Assembly (NCBI GenBank): GCA_032334055.1
Contig: JAUOZS010000001.1
Coordinates: 496,001 to 560,000, forward strand
DNA length: 64,000 nt
Reading direction: 5' to 3'
From: Selenomonadales bacterium 4137-cl
GTDB taxonomy: Bacteria; Bacillota; Negativicutes; Sporomusales; UBA7701
Made by a program: the position numbers and the translations under genes. Numbering within the stretch: the stretch's first letter is position 1; each line of letters starts with the position of its first letter. The notes under the pieces were generated by a model that made no database searches, was not told the DNA's origin, and saw only the letters and a list, made by a program, of their open reading frames with translations. Shown here piece by piece: positions 16,208 to 24,758 of this stretch.

Positions 16208-17482
16208 ATGTTATTTCGCATTATCTGGCAATCGCTGAAAGTCCGCTATAAACGTATCCTGCTGGCGGTAATCGCTGTACTGATGGGGGCCTCGGTCGCC
16301 GCCGCCCTGCTGAACGTCTATTATAGCCTTAACGACAAGGTGGGGCGCGAACTGAAAAACTACGGGGCGAATATCATCGTCACCCCCAAAGCCGACGCGC
16401 TGCAGCTTGAAATCGACGGCGTAAACTATACACCGGTGACGGAACGGCAGTATCTGGACGAGACGGAGATTTACAAGATCAAAAAGATTTTCTGGAAGTA
16501 CAACATCGTCGGGTTCAACCCGTACCTCGATACCGTCGTCCAGGTCCAGGGGCAGAATGTCACTTTGACCGGCACCTGGTTTGACAGGGAAATCGCCGTG
16601 CCGAAGGAGGCATTCAAAACGGTGGAGGCCGGGATCAAAACCGTCGCGCCCTGGTGGCAGGTCGAAGGGAATTCCATTGCCGCCGACGACCGCCAGCACG
16701 TCATCGTAGGGGCGGCCCTGGCCGAGAAGTTCGGCTTAAAGCCCGGTGACAATGTGGAGTTTACCTACAATCAGCAGCGCCGCAGCATGCAAGTGTCGGG
16801 CATTGTCAATACCGGCGGGCCGGAAGACAACCAGATCTATGCAAATCTGGCCGTGGTACAGGAATTGCTGGGGCTGCCGAACAAATACAGCCAGCTAAAA
16901 GTCAGCGCCCTGATCACGCCGGATGACGGACTGGCCAGGAAAAATCCCGACGCCATGACCCAGAAAGAATATATCCGCTGGTACTGTACGCCGTATATCG
17001 ACGCCATCACTTTCCAGATCGACGAAGTGCTGAAAAATGGCCAGGCCAAACCCATTCAGCAAATTGCCCAGGCCGAAAATAAATTTCTGAGCAAAATGAA
17101 TCTGCTCATGCTGCTGGTAACAATTATGGCACTCATGGCGGCGGCCCTCGGCGTGATGACTACGATGACGACAACCGTGCTGGAACGGCGCAAGGAGATC
17201 GGCATTCTTAAAGCCATCGGCGTGGAGATTCCCCAAGTGGCATTGCTGTTCCTGAGTGAGGCCGCCGCCGTCGGCCTGGTCGGCGGCGTTGCGGGTTACG
17301 CCGCCGGAATCGGCCTGGCCAAATTTATCGGCCAGAGTGTTTTTAACGCCCAGATTACTCCCGACATCCAGGTATTGCCGCTTACCATCGGCATCGCTCT
17401 TGCCGTGGCCCTGACTGGCAGTTCGCTGCCGGTCTGGCGGGCGACGCGCATCGAACCGGTTGTGGTGCTCCGGGGTGAATAG
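16208..17482 (+). CDS. FtsX/MacB-type ABC permease of the iron-uptake operon (first)
   Basis: 424 residues: one N-terminal membrane segment (ILLAVIAVLMGASVAAALL), a large extracytoplasmic MacB_PCD-like domain (about 40-290), then three C-terminal segments with the FtsX signature (MTTMTTTVLERRKEIGILKAIG, with later ALTGSSLPVWRATRIEPVVVLRGE). It is homologous to the next gene; together they form a heterodimer energised by the ATPase at 18633. A short GC hairpin (gcccccctttagggggc, 16172-16189) precedes it and could set expression relative to FTR1. MacB-like systems move substrates or transmit force rather than form a classic importer, so its exact part in iron handling is open. Confidence 0.87.
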   Translation: MLFRIIWQSLKVRYKRILLAVIAVLMGASVAAALLNVYYSLNDKVGRELKNYGANIIVTPKADALQLEIDGVNYTPVTERQYLDETEIYKIKKIFWKYNIVGFNPYLDTVVQVQGQNVTLTGTWFDREIAVPKEAFKTVEAGIKTVAPWWQVEGNSIAADDRQHVIVGAALAEKFGLKPGDNVEFTYNQQRRSMQVSGIVNTGGPEDNQIYANLAVVQELLGLPNKYSQLKVSALITPDDGLARKNPDAMTQKEYIRWYCTPYIDAITFQIDEVLKNGQAKPIQQIAQAENKFLSKMNLLMLLVTIMALMAAALGVMTTMTTTVLERRKEIGILKAIGVEIPQVALLFLSEAAAVGLVGGVAGYAAGIGLAKFIGQSVFNAQITPDIQVLPLTIGIALAVALTGSSLPVWRATRIEPVVVLRGE

Positions 17483-17500
17483 AAAGGGGGATTCAGATAA

Positions 17501-18628
17501 ATGTTTATGCGTATTTTGTTGCGCTCCTTGCAAAACCGCAAAGGGCGGGTTGCCGTAGCCATCATGGCTGTAGCCATGGGGGCGGCCATGGTGTTCGCCT
17601 TGGGCAGCCTTTCCCTGGATATCAATGACAAGATCAGCCGGGAATTGCGCGACTACGGGGCAAACATAGTAATGGTGCCGCCGGTCAATGGCGCCGGAGC
17701 TTCGGGCGAACCCTTTCTGCCGGAAAGCACGGTAAATGCCCTAAAAAACAGTGAAGCGGCCCCGTACATCTTGGGCGCCGTTCCGTACCTGTACGGAATC
17801 GTGGAAGTGGGAAGCCAGAAGGCGGTAGTGGCAGGCACTGATTTTGAGCAGGTCAAGAAGATAAGCCCCTGGTGGAAAATGCAGGGCGGATGGCCTGTAC
17901 CCGGCACCAACGGATCGGTTATCGGCGTAAAGGCGGCCGCGGCGCTCAATCTTGGCGTCGGCGCGTCCTATACCGTCCGACAGAAAGACAAAGCGGAGGC
18001 CTTTACCGTTACCGGCATCGTGACCACCGGGGGAACGGAAGACAGCCAGGTGTTCGTCAACCTGCCGCTGGCGCAATCCCTGCTGGGGCGGCTAGGTCAG
18101 GTGAGCCAGGTGCAAGTAAGCGCCCAGTCGGGCAAGCAGCCGGTCGCTGCGATAGCCACGGCCATCGAACAAAGCGTCCCCGCCGCCAAAGTCAAAGTGG
18201 TCAAGCAAATCGCCCAGGCGGAAGGACAGACCCTGGGCAAAATCGAATGGCTGATGATTCTGGTGACCGTTATTATTTTAGGGGCGTCGGCCATCGCCGT
18301 CATGAGTACCATGACCACCACCGTACTGGAGCGGACCAAAGAGATCGGCCTGATGAAGGCCATCGGGGCTGAGACCCACAGCATCGGCAAACTGTTCTGG
18401 ACAGAAGCGGTGTGTATCGCGCTGCTGGGCGGCCTGGTCGGGAGCGTCATCGGTTTCGGGGTCGCCCAACTGATCGGGAAAACGGTGTTTCAGACGGCGA
18501 TTTCTTTCCGGCCTTTCGTGCTGCCTGTCGCGCTTTGCATTTCCGCCGCGGTGACGCTGCTCGCCAGTTTTGTTCCCGTCCGGGCGGCCACCGGCGTCGT
18601 CCCGGCGATTACCTTGAGGGGGGAGTAA
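17501..18628 (+). CDS. FtsX/MacB-type ABC permease of the iron-uptake operon (second)
   Basis: 375 residues with the same layout as the upstream permease: N-terminal membrane segment (VAVAIMAVAMGAAMVFALG), outside domain containing RELRDYGANIVMVPP and the shared GIVTTGGTEDSQVFVNL, then three C-terminal segments with STMTTTVLERTKEIGLMKAIGA. Both permeases keep the RELxxYGANIxxxP and NTGG/TTGG..D.Q motifs, which shows they arose by duplication. It ends 4 bases before the ATPase gene. A start at the second Met (17507) is also possible; gaaaggggg lies upstream of both. Confidence 0.87.
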   Translation: MFMRILLRSLQNRKGRVAVAIMAVAMGAAMVFALGSLSLDINDKISRELRDYGANIVMVPPVNGAGASGEPFLPESTVNALKNSEAAPYILGAVPYLYGIVEVGSQKAVVAGTDFEQVKKISPWWKMQGGWPVPGTNGSVIGVKAAAALNLGVGASYTVRQKDKAEAFTVTGIVTTGGTEDSQVFVNLPLAQSLLGRLGQVSQVQVSAQSGKQPVAAIATAIEQSVPAAKVKVVKQIAQAEGQTLGKIEWLMILVTVIILGASAIAVMSTMTTTVLERTKEIGLMKAIGAETHSIGKLFWTEAVCIALLGGLVGSVIGFGVAQLIGKTVFQTAISFRPFVLPVALCISAAVTLLASFVPVRAATGVVPAITLRGE

Positions 18629-18632
18629 CATC

Positions 18633-19346
18633 ATGCAAGAAATCATTGTCGCCAAAGATTTGATCAAGTCCTACGACGGCACGCAAAACGTGCTGGATGG
18701 CCTGGATTTCGCCATCCGTCCCGGCGAGTGGACCAACATTATGGGGCCGTCAGGCTCAGGAAAGACGACCCTGCTAAATATCGTGAGCGGTCTCGATAAA
18801 CCCACCAGCGGCTCGATCAGCATCAACGGCGTGGACATCAGCCGCCATTCCGAAAACGAGCTGGCCCGTTTCCGCCGGGAAAACCTGGGGCTGGTGTTCC
18901 AGCAGTATCATCTGATGACTTTTTTGACTGCCCTGGAAAACGTGATGCTGGCCCAGCACTTCCACAGCGTGGTTGACGAAACGGAAGCCAAAGATGTTCT
19001 TGCCAAAGTCGGCCTTGGGCACCGCCTGCACCACCGCCCCGCCCATATGTCCGGCGGCGAGCAGCAGCGGGTCTGCATCGCCAGGGCGCTGGTCAACCGC
19101 CCGAAACTGCTGCTGGCTGACGAACCAACGGGCAACCTGGACCAGAAAAACAGTAAGATAGTGTTGGACATTTTTAAGGAACTGCATGCCGAAGGGCATA
19201 CCATCGTCATGGTTACCCACGCCGAAGAGATCGGCAAGATGGGCGACCGTCTCCTGCGCCTTCTGGACGGCAGGATTATCGCCGATATCTGCAACAGCGA
19301 CAGGGGAAGCGGGGAACAACACTACTGTAAGGCGGTGAATGCCTGA
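18633..19346 (+). CDS. ABC transporter ATP-binding protein (MacB/LolD type)
   Basis: 237 residues. Walker A GPSGSGKTT, Q-loop VFQQYHLM, signature SGGEQQR, Walker B LLLADEPTGNLD and the H-loop VMVTHAEE are all intact. It belongs to the MacB/LolD/FtsE subgroup that works with FtsX permeases, fitting its position directly after two of them. The stop overlaps the start of the FMN-binding gene by one base (TGATG), showing translational coupling. Confidence 0.93.
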   Translation: MQEIIVAKDLIKSYDGTQNVLDGLDFAIRPGEWTNIMGPSGSGKTTLLNIVSGLDKPTSGSISINGVDISRHSENELARFRRENLGLVFQQYHLMTFLTALENVMLAQHFHSVVDETEAKDVLAKVGLGHRLHHRPAHMSGGEQQRVCIARALVNRPKLLLADEPTGNLDQKNSKIVLDIFKELHAEGHTIVMVTHAEEIGKMGDRLLRLLDGRIIADICNSDRGSGEQHYCKAVNA

Positions 19347-19798
19347 TGTCAAAAAAAACCAAGATTACTCTTGGCATTGTCGCCGGGGTATTCGCCATAG
19401 GCCTTATCGCGTTCTTGCCGTTTGCCAAGGTCTTCCTGGGTGATACCGCCTCTACAGCCACTATACCGCGCGGCGGTCCCAATCCCGCCTGGCAGGACGG
19501 CATATATATAGGCCGCGCCGTAAACCAGCGCGGGCCGGTGGAACTGGAAGTCATGTTCGAGAACGGCAAGTTTCACCACATAAAGGCCCTTAGCCATAAC
19601 GACACGTCGCTCATTTTTGACCGGGTGCTGCGCAAGCTCACGCGGGTGATGCTGATCAAGAACTCCACCGATGTGGACGGCATTTCCGGCGCCACCGTCA
19701 GCAGCAGAGGCATCATTGATGCGGTAAATAACGCCGTGCAGCAGGCGACGAAGACAACGAATGTGCCGGCATCTACAAACGTAACTGAGGGCAGCTAA
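19346..19798 (+). CDS. membrane-anchored FMN-binding domain protein
   Basis: 150 residues: one N-terminal membrane segment (ITLGIVAGVFAIGLIAFLPFA) and an extracytoplasmic FMN-binding domain with GISGATVSSRGIIDAV, where the flavin would be attached to the Thr of SGAT. Such domains occur in RnfG/NqrC and in metal reduction proteins. In this operon it may supply electrons for iron reduction next to FTR1 and the DUF2318 domain (inference). Confidence 0.85.
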   Translation: MSKKTKITLGIVAGVFAIGLIAFLPFAKVFLGDTASTATIPRGGPNPAWQDGIYIGRAVNQRGPVELEVMFENGKFHHIKALSHNDTSLIFDRVLRKLTRVMLIKNSTDVDGISGATVSSRGIIDAVNNAVQQATKTTNVPASTNVTEGS

Positions 19799-19891
19799 GA
19801 ACATCAGTAATTGGTGAATGGTAAAATTCCTATGCGGTTGTGTTTCCCTTACTGGCTGCTTTCAATTTGTTTACTAAAGAGGATAGAAATT

Positions 19892-20317
19892 ATGGCACTG
19901 CAACAAGCGGAAATTGTTTTACAAGATTTTTTGAATACGAGAGAGCTGAAACTTACAGAACAACGAAAGCTGATCTTGGACGTACTTTTGAAGTCAAGGT
20001 TACATCTGACCATTGAAGAGATTTACAGCAAATCCAAGGAAAGAAACCCGAAGATCGGCTTGGCCACCGTGTACAGGACGGTTAAAATACTCTGCGAATG
20101 TGGTTTGGTCAGTGGCTTCAAGCATACTGACGGAACATTTCGGTATGAACTCGGTCATGACTACCATGAGCATCTAATATGTACTAAATGTGGGCGGGTT
20201 ATTGAGGTTATGGACCAAAACACAGAAGTATTACGGGCCAAAGTTCTCTCCATAAATAACTTTAAAGTTTTACATTCGCGTTTAGAGCTGTACGGGATAT
20301 GCCATAAGTGTTCTTGA
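19892..20317 (+). CDS. Fur-family transcriptional regulator
   Basis: 141 residues. N-terminal winged helix (LTEQRKLILDVLLKS, then GLATVYRTVKILCECG) and C-terminal dimer domain with HDYHEHLICTKCG and a final GICHKCS, giving the two CxxC pairs of a structural Zn site. The His cluster fits a regulatory metal site; whether it senses Fe, Zn, Mn or peroxide cannot be settled by eye. Start at ATG 19892 after agaggatagaaatt; the frame open from 19811 lacks Fur similarity. It closes the iron-uptake gene run and could act on the Fur-like box at 14799. Confidence 0.88.
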   Translation: MALQQAEIVLQDFLNTRELKLTEQRKLILDVLLKSRLHLTIEEIYSKSKERNPKIGLATVYRTVKILCECGLVSGFKHTDGTFRYELGHDYHEHLICTKCGRVIEVMDQNTEVLRAKVLSINNFKVLHSRLELYGICHKCS

Positions 20318-20344
20318 TATGCAGGAAGCGCAGCATATAAAATA

Positions 20345-20385
20345 GTCAACAATAAAACCCGGTGGCGCCGGGTTTTATTGTTGAC
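20345..20385. terminator. bidirectional terminator between the fur-type gene and the DUF1540 gene
   Basis: Perfect 18-base arms (20345-20362 and 20368-20385, core aaaacccgg / ccgggtttt) with a 5-base loop. It carries T-runs on both strands and sits between convergent genes. Confidence 0.9.
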
Positions 20386-20386
20386 T

Positions 20387-20545
20387 TCATTTCGGTGCAA
20401 AGGTATGGCAATTAGTCTGATCGCTCGCGTGAGCGTTCGAGCTGCCACCGTCAACGTTGACCTCAATGGCCGAAGCGTTGCAGCGTTCACCCTGCTGCCA
20501 GAACTTACAGTTGGACACCGTACATTTTACGCCTGGCAATGTCAT
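20387..20545 (-). CDS. DUF1540 small Cys-rich protein
   Basis: 52 residues read on the minus strand. The order VKCTVSNCKFWQQGERCNA, SAIEV and NCHTFAP is the DUF1540 pattern: C, C five later, C in xxCxAxxI, and a last C before TF. Proteins of this family are small, common in anaerobic spore-formers and probably bind metal. An aaggaggtgagatc ribosome-binding site directly precedes the ATG, which settles the call against the overlapping plus-strand frames. Confidence 0.85.
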   Translation of the reverse strand: MTLPGVKCTVSNCKFWQQGERCNASAIEVNVDGGSSNAHASDQTNCHTFAPK

Positions 20546-20830
20546 GATCTCACCTCCTTGGTGTAGTATGATTGGCCTTTATCCATTTTCCCAAGCAGCG
20601 GTTAACTGTGTCAGCGGTGGCCCTCCTGCCAGCCGGACACTTCTACGGCCGGGAGGGCCATTTCAGGCATGATGTCATTCCATAATATGGGCACGCTAGT
20701 CTTGGCGGCTTCATGATCAATAATCGGGACAGAATGGCAATGACGAAGGTTTTCATCATACATTCTTCACATTTATAAATTATATTAAAATGCAGAAGCT
20801 TATAGTTAGCGAGAGGGAGGAGGAGTACAA
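20546..20830. other. intergenic region with one long GC hairpin
   Basis: No gene seen. At 20619-20662 tggccctcc and ggagggcca form outer arms of a long imperfect hairpin without a T-run. Just before the SHOCT gene, ataaattatattaaaa (about 20773) repeats part of the operator region at 14683, likely just a shared AT-rich promoter. Confidence 0.5.
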
Positions 20831-21070
20831 ATGGGGTGCGACTTTGGTTTATCAGCAGGTTGGTTTGGAATGGGGTTTGGGTTAATTGCTAATATAGCTT
20901 TTGCCATTTTGGCGGTAGTTGGCATTGTTTGGGCGTTCAAGCATTTGTCCGGGAAGAGAGAAGGATTTAGTGGCAATAGTTCCAACGCCCTCGCGATTTT
21001 ACAACAAAGATATGCCAAGGGTGAACTTTCCGGCGAAGAATATCAGCGCATGAAAAAGGAAATAGAATAG
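20831..21070 (+). CDS. small membrane protein with C-terminal SHOCT domain
   Basis: 79 residues: an N-terminal membrane segment (GLIANIAFAILAVVGIVWAF) and a C-terminal SHOCT motif, ALAILQQRYAKGELSGEEYQRMKKEI. SHOCT tails mediate oligomer formation. A near twin is at 31332, also beside a two-component system. The gene has a gagggaggagg ribosome-binding site and ends at a terminator before the response-regulator gene. Confidence 0.87.
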   Translation: MGCDFGLSAGWFGMGFGLIANIAFAILAVVGIVWAFKHLSGKREGFSGNSSNALAILQQRYAKGELSGEEYQRMKKEIE

Positions 21071-21079
21071 AATAAACTG

Positions 21080-21117
21080 GCAAGGCCGCCATGTTATTTT
21101 ATCAGGCGGTCTTGCTT
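21080..21117 (+). terminator. terminator after the first SHOCT gene
   Basis: Arms gcaaggccgcc and ggcggtcttgc around a 14-base loop, then ttctctg. Confidence 0.75.
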
Positions 21118-21165
21118 CTCTGTTTCGTGCTGCTGACGGTTGGCTAAATAAACTGGGAGGAAGGT

Positions 21166-21858
21166 ATGATCCCGAAAACGGTCCTCGTTGTTGACGATGA
21201 GCAGAATATGCGTGATCTGATCAGAATTTACCTCCATAGACAGGGATGGTCTGTCAGGGAGGCGAGTAACGGCCTGGAGGCCCTGGAGATCATAAGTAGA
21301 GAAACAGTCCATCTTGTAATACTGGATATCATGATGCCCGGCTTGGATGGCTGGGAAGTGTGCAGAAGAATCCGGGAAACCAGCAATATCCCGGTCTTGT
21401 TACTGACGGCGAGAAATGCCACGAAGGATAAGATTCACGGGCTGAATCTCGGGGCGGATGATTATCTGACCAAACCTTTTGAGATGGAGGAACTTGTGGC
21501 GCGAGCACACGCGATTCTCCGGAGAGCTTCCTCGCAAGATGGCACGGCGAGTGAAGCTGTTCAGTTCGGAGAAATTGCCATCAACCTTTCGTCCAGGCAG
21601 ATAAAGGTCAACGGCAATATTGTTCATTTAACGCCCAAAGAATTTGAACTGCTTCTCTTATTGGCAAGTAATCCTGATAAAGTATTCAGCAGGGAAACAT
21701 TGCTGGACCGGATTTGGGGCATTGATTTTTATGGCGATTTTCGGACAATCGATCAGCACATAAAAAACATCCGGGACAAATTGAAAAAAGGCGGATGCAC
21801 CTTTAATCCCATCAAAACGGTTTGGGGATTCGGGTATCAAATGCAGAGGAAATCGTGA
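21166..21858 (+). CDS. OmpR/PhoB-family response regulator
   Basis: 230 residues. Receiver domain with DDE near residue 10, the phosphorylation Asp in VILDIMMPGLDG, Thr in LLTARN and Lys in LTKPFEMEEL; the C-terminal winged helix has LTPKEFELLLLLASN and RTIDQHIKNIRDKL. It is followed 2 bases later by its sensor kinase. Downstream genes for a Met-rich small protein and a cupredoxin suggest a metal or envelope-stress signal, by context only. Confidence 0.94.
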   Translation: MIPKTVLVVDDEQNMRDLIRIYLHRQGWSVREASNGLEALEIISRETVHLVILDIMMPGLDGWEVCRRIRETSNIPVLLLTARNATKDKIHGLNLGADDYLTKPFEMEELVARAHAILRRASSQDGTASEAVQFGEIAINLSSRQIKVNGNIVHLTPKEFELLLLLASNPDKVFSRETLLDRIWGIDFYGDFRTIDQHIKNIRDKLKKGGCTFNPIKTVWGFGYQMQRKS

Positions 21859-21860
21859 CA

Positions 21861-23249
21861 ATGCTGAACAGCATAGTATTCAAGCTGGGGCTATCGATGG
21901 TTCTCTTGTTCCTGGTCGTGCTTTTTCCGATGGGCTATGTTTTGAACGCCTTTCTGACGAATTTTTACCAGCAGAAAGCGATAGACCATCTGAACGACCA
22001 AACCAATAAAGTAATCAGCGTTATAGAAACCAGCCCCGAACGGGACTTGAAGAACAATTTGGCTGTTGCCCTGAAAATGGCTGACCATAAGGCTGTCATC
22101 TACGATGCATCGCGGCGACTATCGGCTATTTCCGATTTTGCGGATGATACCGCCGGCGTCCTGCAGGACCAAGACTGGGCCTTGCTAAACTCCGGTACGC
22201 CGGTTTTCAAAGAGTGGAATGCAGGGAATAAAAGCTACCGCCTCGTTGCCAGACCATTCTACCTTCGAGAAACCTTTTCCGGCGCCGTACTGATAATGTC
22301 GCCGGTGGATGAAATCCAGGGTACACTGGCTTATATCAGGTCCATACTTCTGCTGGCCGGATTGGGAGCCATACTGATGATCTTCGGATTTACCAATATC
22401 CTGGTCCCCCAATTGTCCTCTCCGCTGCTGGCGATGGAAAAGGCAACACGGCAAATAGCGAAGGGCAATCTGGATATTAAATTGAACGAGCAATCGCAAG
22501 ATGAGCTGGGTTCCCTGGCGCGGGCAATCAACGACCTTGTCGCCGATTTAAAGAGAATTCAAGACAGCCGCAGGGAATTTTTCGCGAATATCGCCCATGA
22601 ACTGAGAACGCCTCTGACGTATATCGAAGGGTATGTCAAATTACTCGCCGAAACGCGGGAGTCGGAAGAGCAAAGAAGAGTTATACCGATTCTCGTTGAT
22701 GAAACTAAGAGATTAAAAGGTTTGGTCGATGACCTGTTTGAATTAGCCCAGCTCGAAGAAGGCAAGATCGCCCTGACTTTAGAATGGGTGGATCTGTCCG
22801 AGATTATTGAGACATCTATTGAAAAAGTTAAGTTGTATGCGGCCAATAAGGGAATCACCATCAGGTTAACCGAAGAGGATGTTCCGATCCTCCTGCTGGA
22901 TGGGAACCGCATCCAGCAGGTCTTAATTAACCTCCTTGACAACGCCATACGGTATACAAACCAGGGAATGATAACCGTCAACCTTAAAAGCATCCCTGAG
23001 TTTATTGCCGTAAAAATAGAAGATACGGGCATCGGCATCCCCGAGGAGGAGCTTCCCTTTATATTCGAGAGGTTCCACCGGGTTGAGAAATCACGCTCCA
23101 GAAATTACGGGGGGACGGGCCTTGGATTGGCAATCGTCAAAAAGCTGGTCGAAATTCAAGGCGGGCAAATTGAGGTCGCCAGTCAATTGGATGTAGGTAC
23201 TTCTTTCACGCTGAAATTCCCTAAACCCGCCGAGGAGAGAATCAAATGA
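21861..23249 (+). CDS. HAMP-containing sensor histidine kinase
   Basis: 462 residues. Two membrane segments enclose an extracytoplasmic sensor of about 130 residues, followed by HAMP (NILVPQLSSPLLAMEKATRQ on), HisKA with FFANIAHELRTPLTYIEGY, and HATPase with NLLDNAIRY, DTGIGIPEEEL and GGTGLGLAIVKK. Start at ATG 21861 after agaggaaatcg. It is coupled to the preceding response regulator and to the small membrane gene whose start overlaps its stop. Confidence 0.93.
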   Translation: MLNSIVFKLGLSMVLLFLVVLFPMGYVLNAFLTNFYQQKAIDHLNDQTNKVISVIETSPERDLKNNLAVALKMADHKAVIYDASRRLSAISDFADDTAGVLQDQDWALLNSGTPVFKEWNAGNKSYRLVARPFYLRETFSGAVLIMSPVDEIQGTLAYIRSILLLAGLGAILMIFGFTNILVPQLSSPLLAMEKATRQIAKGNLDIKLNEQSQDELGSLARAINDLVADLKRIQDSRREFFANIAHELRTPLTYIEGYVKLLAETRESEEQRRVIPILVDETKRLKGLVDDLFELAQLEEGKIALTLEWVDLSEIIETSIEKVKLYAANKGITIRLTEEDVPILLLDGNRIQQVLINLLDNAIRYTNQGMITVNLKSIPEFIAVKIEDTGIGIPEEELPFIFERFHRVEKSRSRNYGGTGLGLAIVKKLVEIQGGQIEVASQLDVGTSFTLKFPKPAEERIK

Positions 23250-23446
23250 AACTGATAGGCGTGGTAACATCGATGGTTTTAATAGCCTCGGGCATATATT
23301 GTTTTACAATGGCTGCCCTGGGGATGGGTACAGGGGTTTCCGGTATAGACTTTTTATTTACTCTGGTAAATATTTGTTTATGGACGGCGATACCCGTGAT
23401 TATTTTCGGGGTGATATATTTGATTTACATCAGGAAAACCGGGTAA
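23246..23446 (+). CDS. small two-segment membrane protein
   Basis: 66 residues, almost entirely two hydrophobic segments (VVTSMVLIASGIYCFTMAAL and ICLWTAIPVIIFGVIYLIYI). Its ATG overlaps the histidine kinase stop by four bases, so it is translated with the two-component pair. It may be a kinase accessory protein. Family not recognised. Confidence 0.72.
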   Translation: MKLIGVVTSMVLIASGIYCFTMAALGMGTGVSGIDFLFTLVNICLWTAIPVIIFGVIYLIYIRKTG

Positions 23447-23484
23447 TTGTAACAAAAAACCATTAAAAAGGAGCTTGAAGAATA

Positions 23485-23748
23485 ATGGACTGGAGCATAC
23501 TGCTATCTTTAATTTGCCCAATAATGATGTTGTTGTGCATGAAGGGAATGTTCAGCGGACATAACCACGGTGATGCGAAGGGCAGAACGGAGCAACCGCA
23601 GATTTCTCCTGAGGAGGTACAGGCGATGCAAACAAAGATGGCTGAACTGTCGGAACAAAACGCTCATCTTCTGAAGGAACTACAGTCAATGAAAGAAACT
23701 TTCTCCAATGACGCCGGGATGAAAAGCAATAATTCGCTGAGCAACTAA
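23485..23748 (+). CDS. small membrane-anchored coiled-coil protein
   Basis: 87 residues: N-terminal membrane segment with Cys and Met (SLICPIMMLLCMKGMF), a His pair (GHNHG), then a helical coiled-coil region (EEVQAMQTKMAELSEQNAHLLKEL). It resembles the short DUF2933-like proteins near copper genes, but I do not assign it. A aaaggagcttgaagaat ribosome-binding site supports the start. Confidence 0.7.
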   Translation: MDWSILLSLICPIMMLLCMKGMFSGHNHGDAKGRTEQPQISPEEVQAMQTKMAELSEQNAHLLKELQSMKETFSNDAGMKSNNSLSN

Positions 23749-23788
23749 AATTATATCGACGGTTACAGGGCTAAAAGGAGGCGGCAAC

Positions 23789-24691
23789 TTGCTCGTATTT
23801 ATAACTATCTCCATTGCCATTATTGTGACAGGGTACGTAATGTCATTAACCTATCGGTACAGAGAAAAACTGACGTGTATGGCGGCCATGATGATTGCCA
23901 TGACGGTCGCCATGATGTCAAGCATCTTGATTGGTGCGGTCCTCGGCACGCTCGCGAACGGAAGTTTACTGCTCCCGACTGTTACGGCAGTTTCCACAGG
24001 AATGATCGCCGGGTACTTTACCGGCAAACCCGTGAGTCTGATGGCCGCGATTGACGGCATGATGGCCGGAATCATGGGTGGCATGATGGGAGCCATGCTC
24101 GGTGTTATGGTTCTCTACCAATTGCCGGAGTATATGATTGCATTTGTCAACTTGATTTTTCTAGTGGTCATGTTCTTTTTGGTAAAGCTGATTCGTGAGG
24201 AAGCCGGCGTCAGTGAGAATAACGGCAAGGCAGAGGTAAAAGAGGGCAACGGTAATGTTTTGGCTAGCAAGTGGTATATTATCCCTGTTGCCTTCATTCT
24301 GTTGTTCTTCCTGGCTAAACTTACGGATAACGGAGTCTTGGCTCCGCTAAATGTTTTTGGCTCCTCGGCGGCATCAACGAAGGAATCCGTCGTCCAGACT
24401 GATAGTTATGCCCGACAGAATAACGGCTACCAAGAGGTCGATATAGTAGTCGGACAAAACAGGTACACACCTGGGGAAATCGTAGTGAAAGCAAGTGTTC
24501 CGGTGAAGGTTAACTTTAAGAAGGCTTATGACGGCGGCTGCCTGTCTAGTCTGGTCATACAGGACTTTGGTATCCGGCAAGCCGTGAAAAAGGGTATAAC
24601 CACCGTAGAATTCACTCCCGATAAACCTGGCAAATATCCGTTCACTTGCGGCATGGGAATGTTCGGGGGATATATAAAGGTTGAAACGTGA
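23789..24691 (+). CDS. polytopic membrane protein with C-terminal cupredoxin-like domain
   Basis: 300 residues. Five or six hydrophobic segments, several Met-rich (YREKLTCMAAMMIAMTVAMM, then MMAGIMGGMMGAMLGVM), then an outside cupredoxin-like domain (about 215-300) with VVGQNRYTPGEIVVKASVPV, GGCLSSLVIQDFGI and KYPFTCGMGMFGGYIKVE. The Cys and Met residues of the last motif resemble a type-1-like or CuA-like copper site. TTG start with aaaggagg 7 bases upstream. Likely role: copper or other soft-metal handling at the membrane (inference). It is followed by the damaged CC/Se gene. Confidence 0.8.
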   Translation: MLVFITISIAIIVTGYVMSLTYRYREKLTCMAAMMIAMTVAMMSSILIGAVLGTLANGSLLLPTVTAVSTGMIAGYFTGKPVSLMAAIDGMMAGIMGGMMGAMLGVMVLYQLPEYMIAFVNLIFLVVMFFLVKLIREEAGVSENNGKAEVKEGNGNVLASKWYIIPVAFILLFFLAKLTDNGVLAPLNVFGSSAASTKESVVQTDSYARQNNGYQEVDIVVGQNRYTPGEIVVKASVPVKVNFKKAYDGGCLSSLVIQDFGIRQAVKKGITTVEFTPDKPGKYPFTCGMGMFGGYIKVET

Positions 24692-24758
24692 GTCACTGGC
24701 GCCAATGGAGTCTCATCTTCACCATATTCCGATAACTAGTGAAAGTGAGGTCATTCAT

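Noticed and set aside
20378..20672. Plus-strand small reading frames between the Fur-type and SHOCT genes
   Set aside because: The minus-strand DUF1540 gene with a perfect ribosome-binding site explains this stretch; the plus-strand frames cross the bidirectional terminator.
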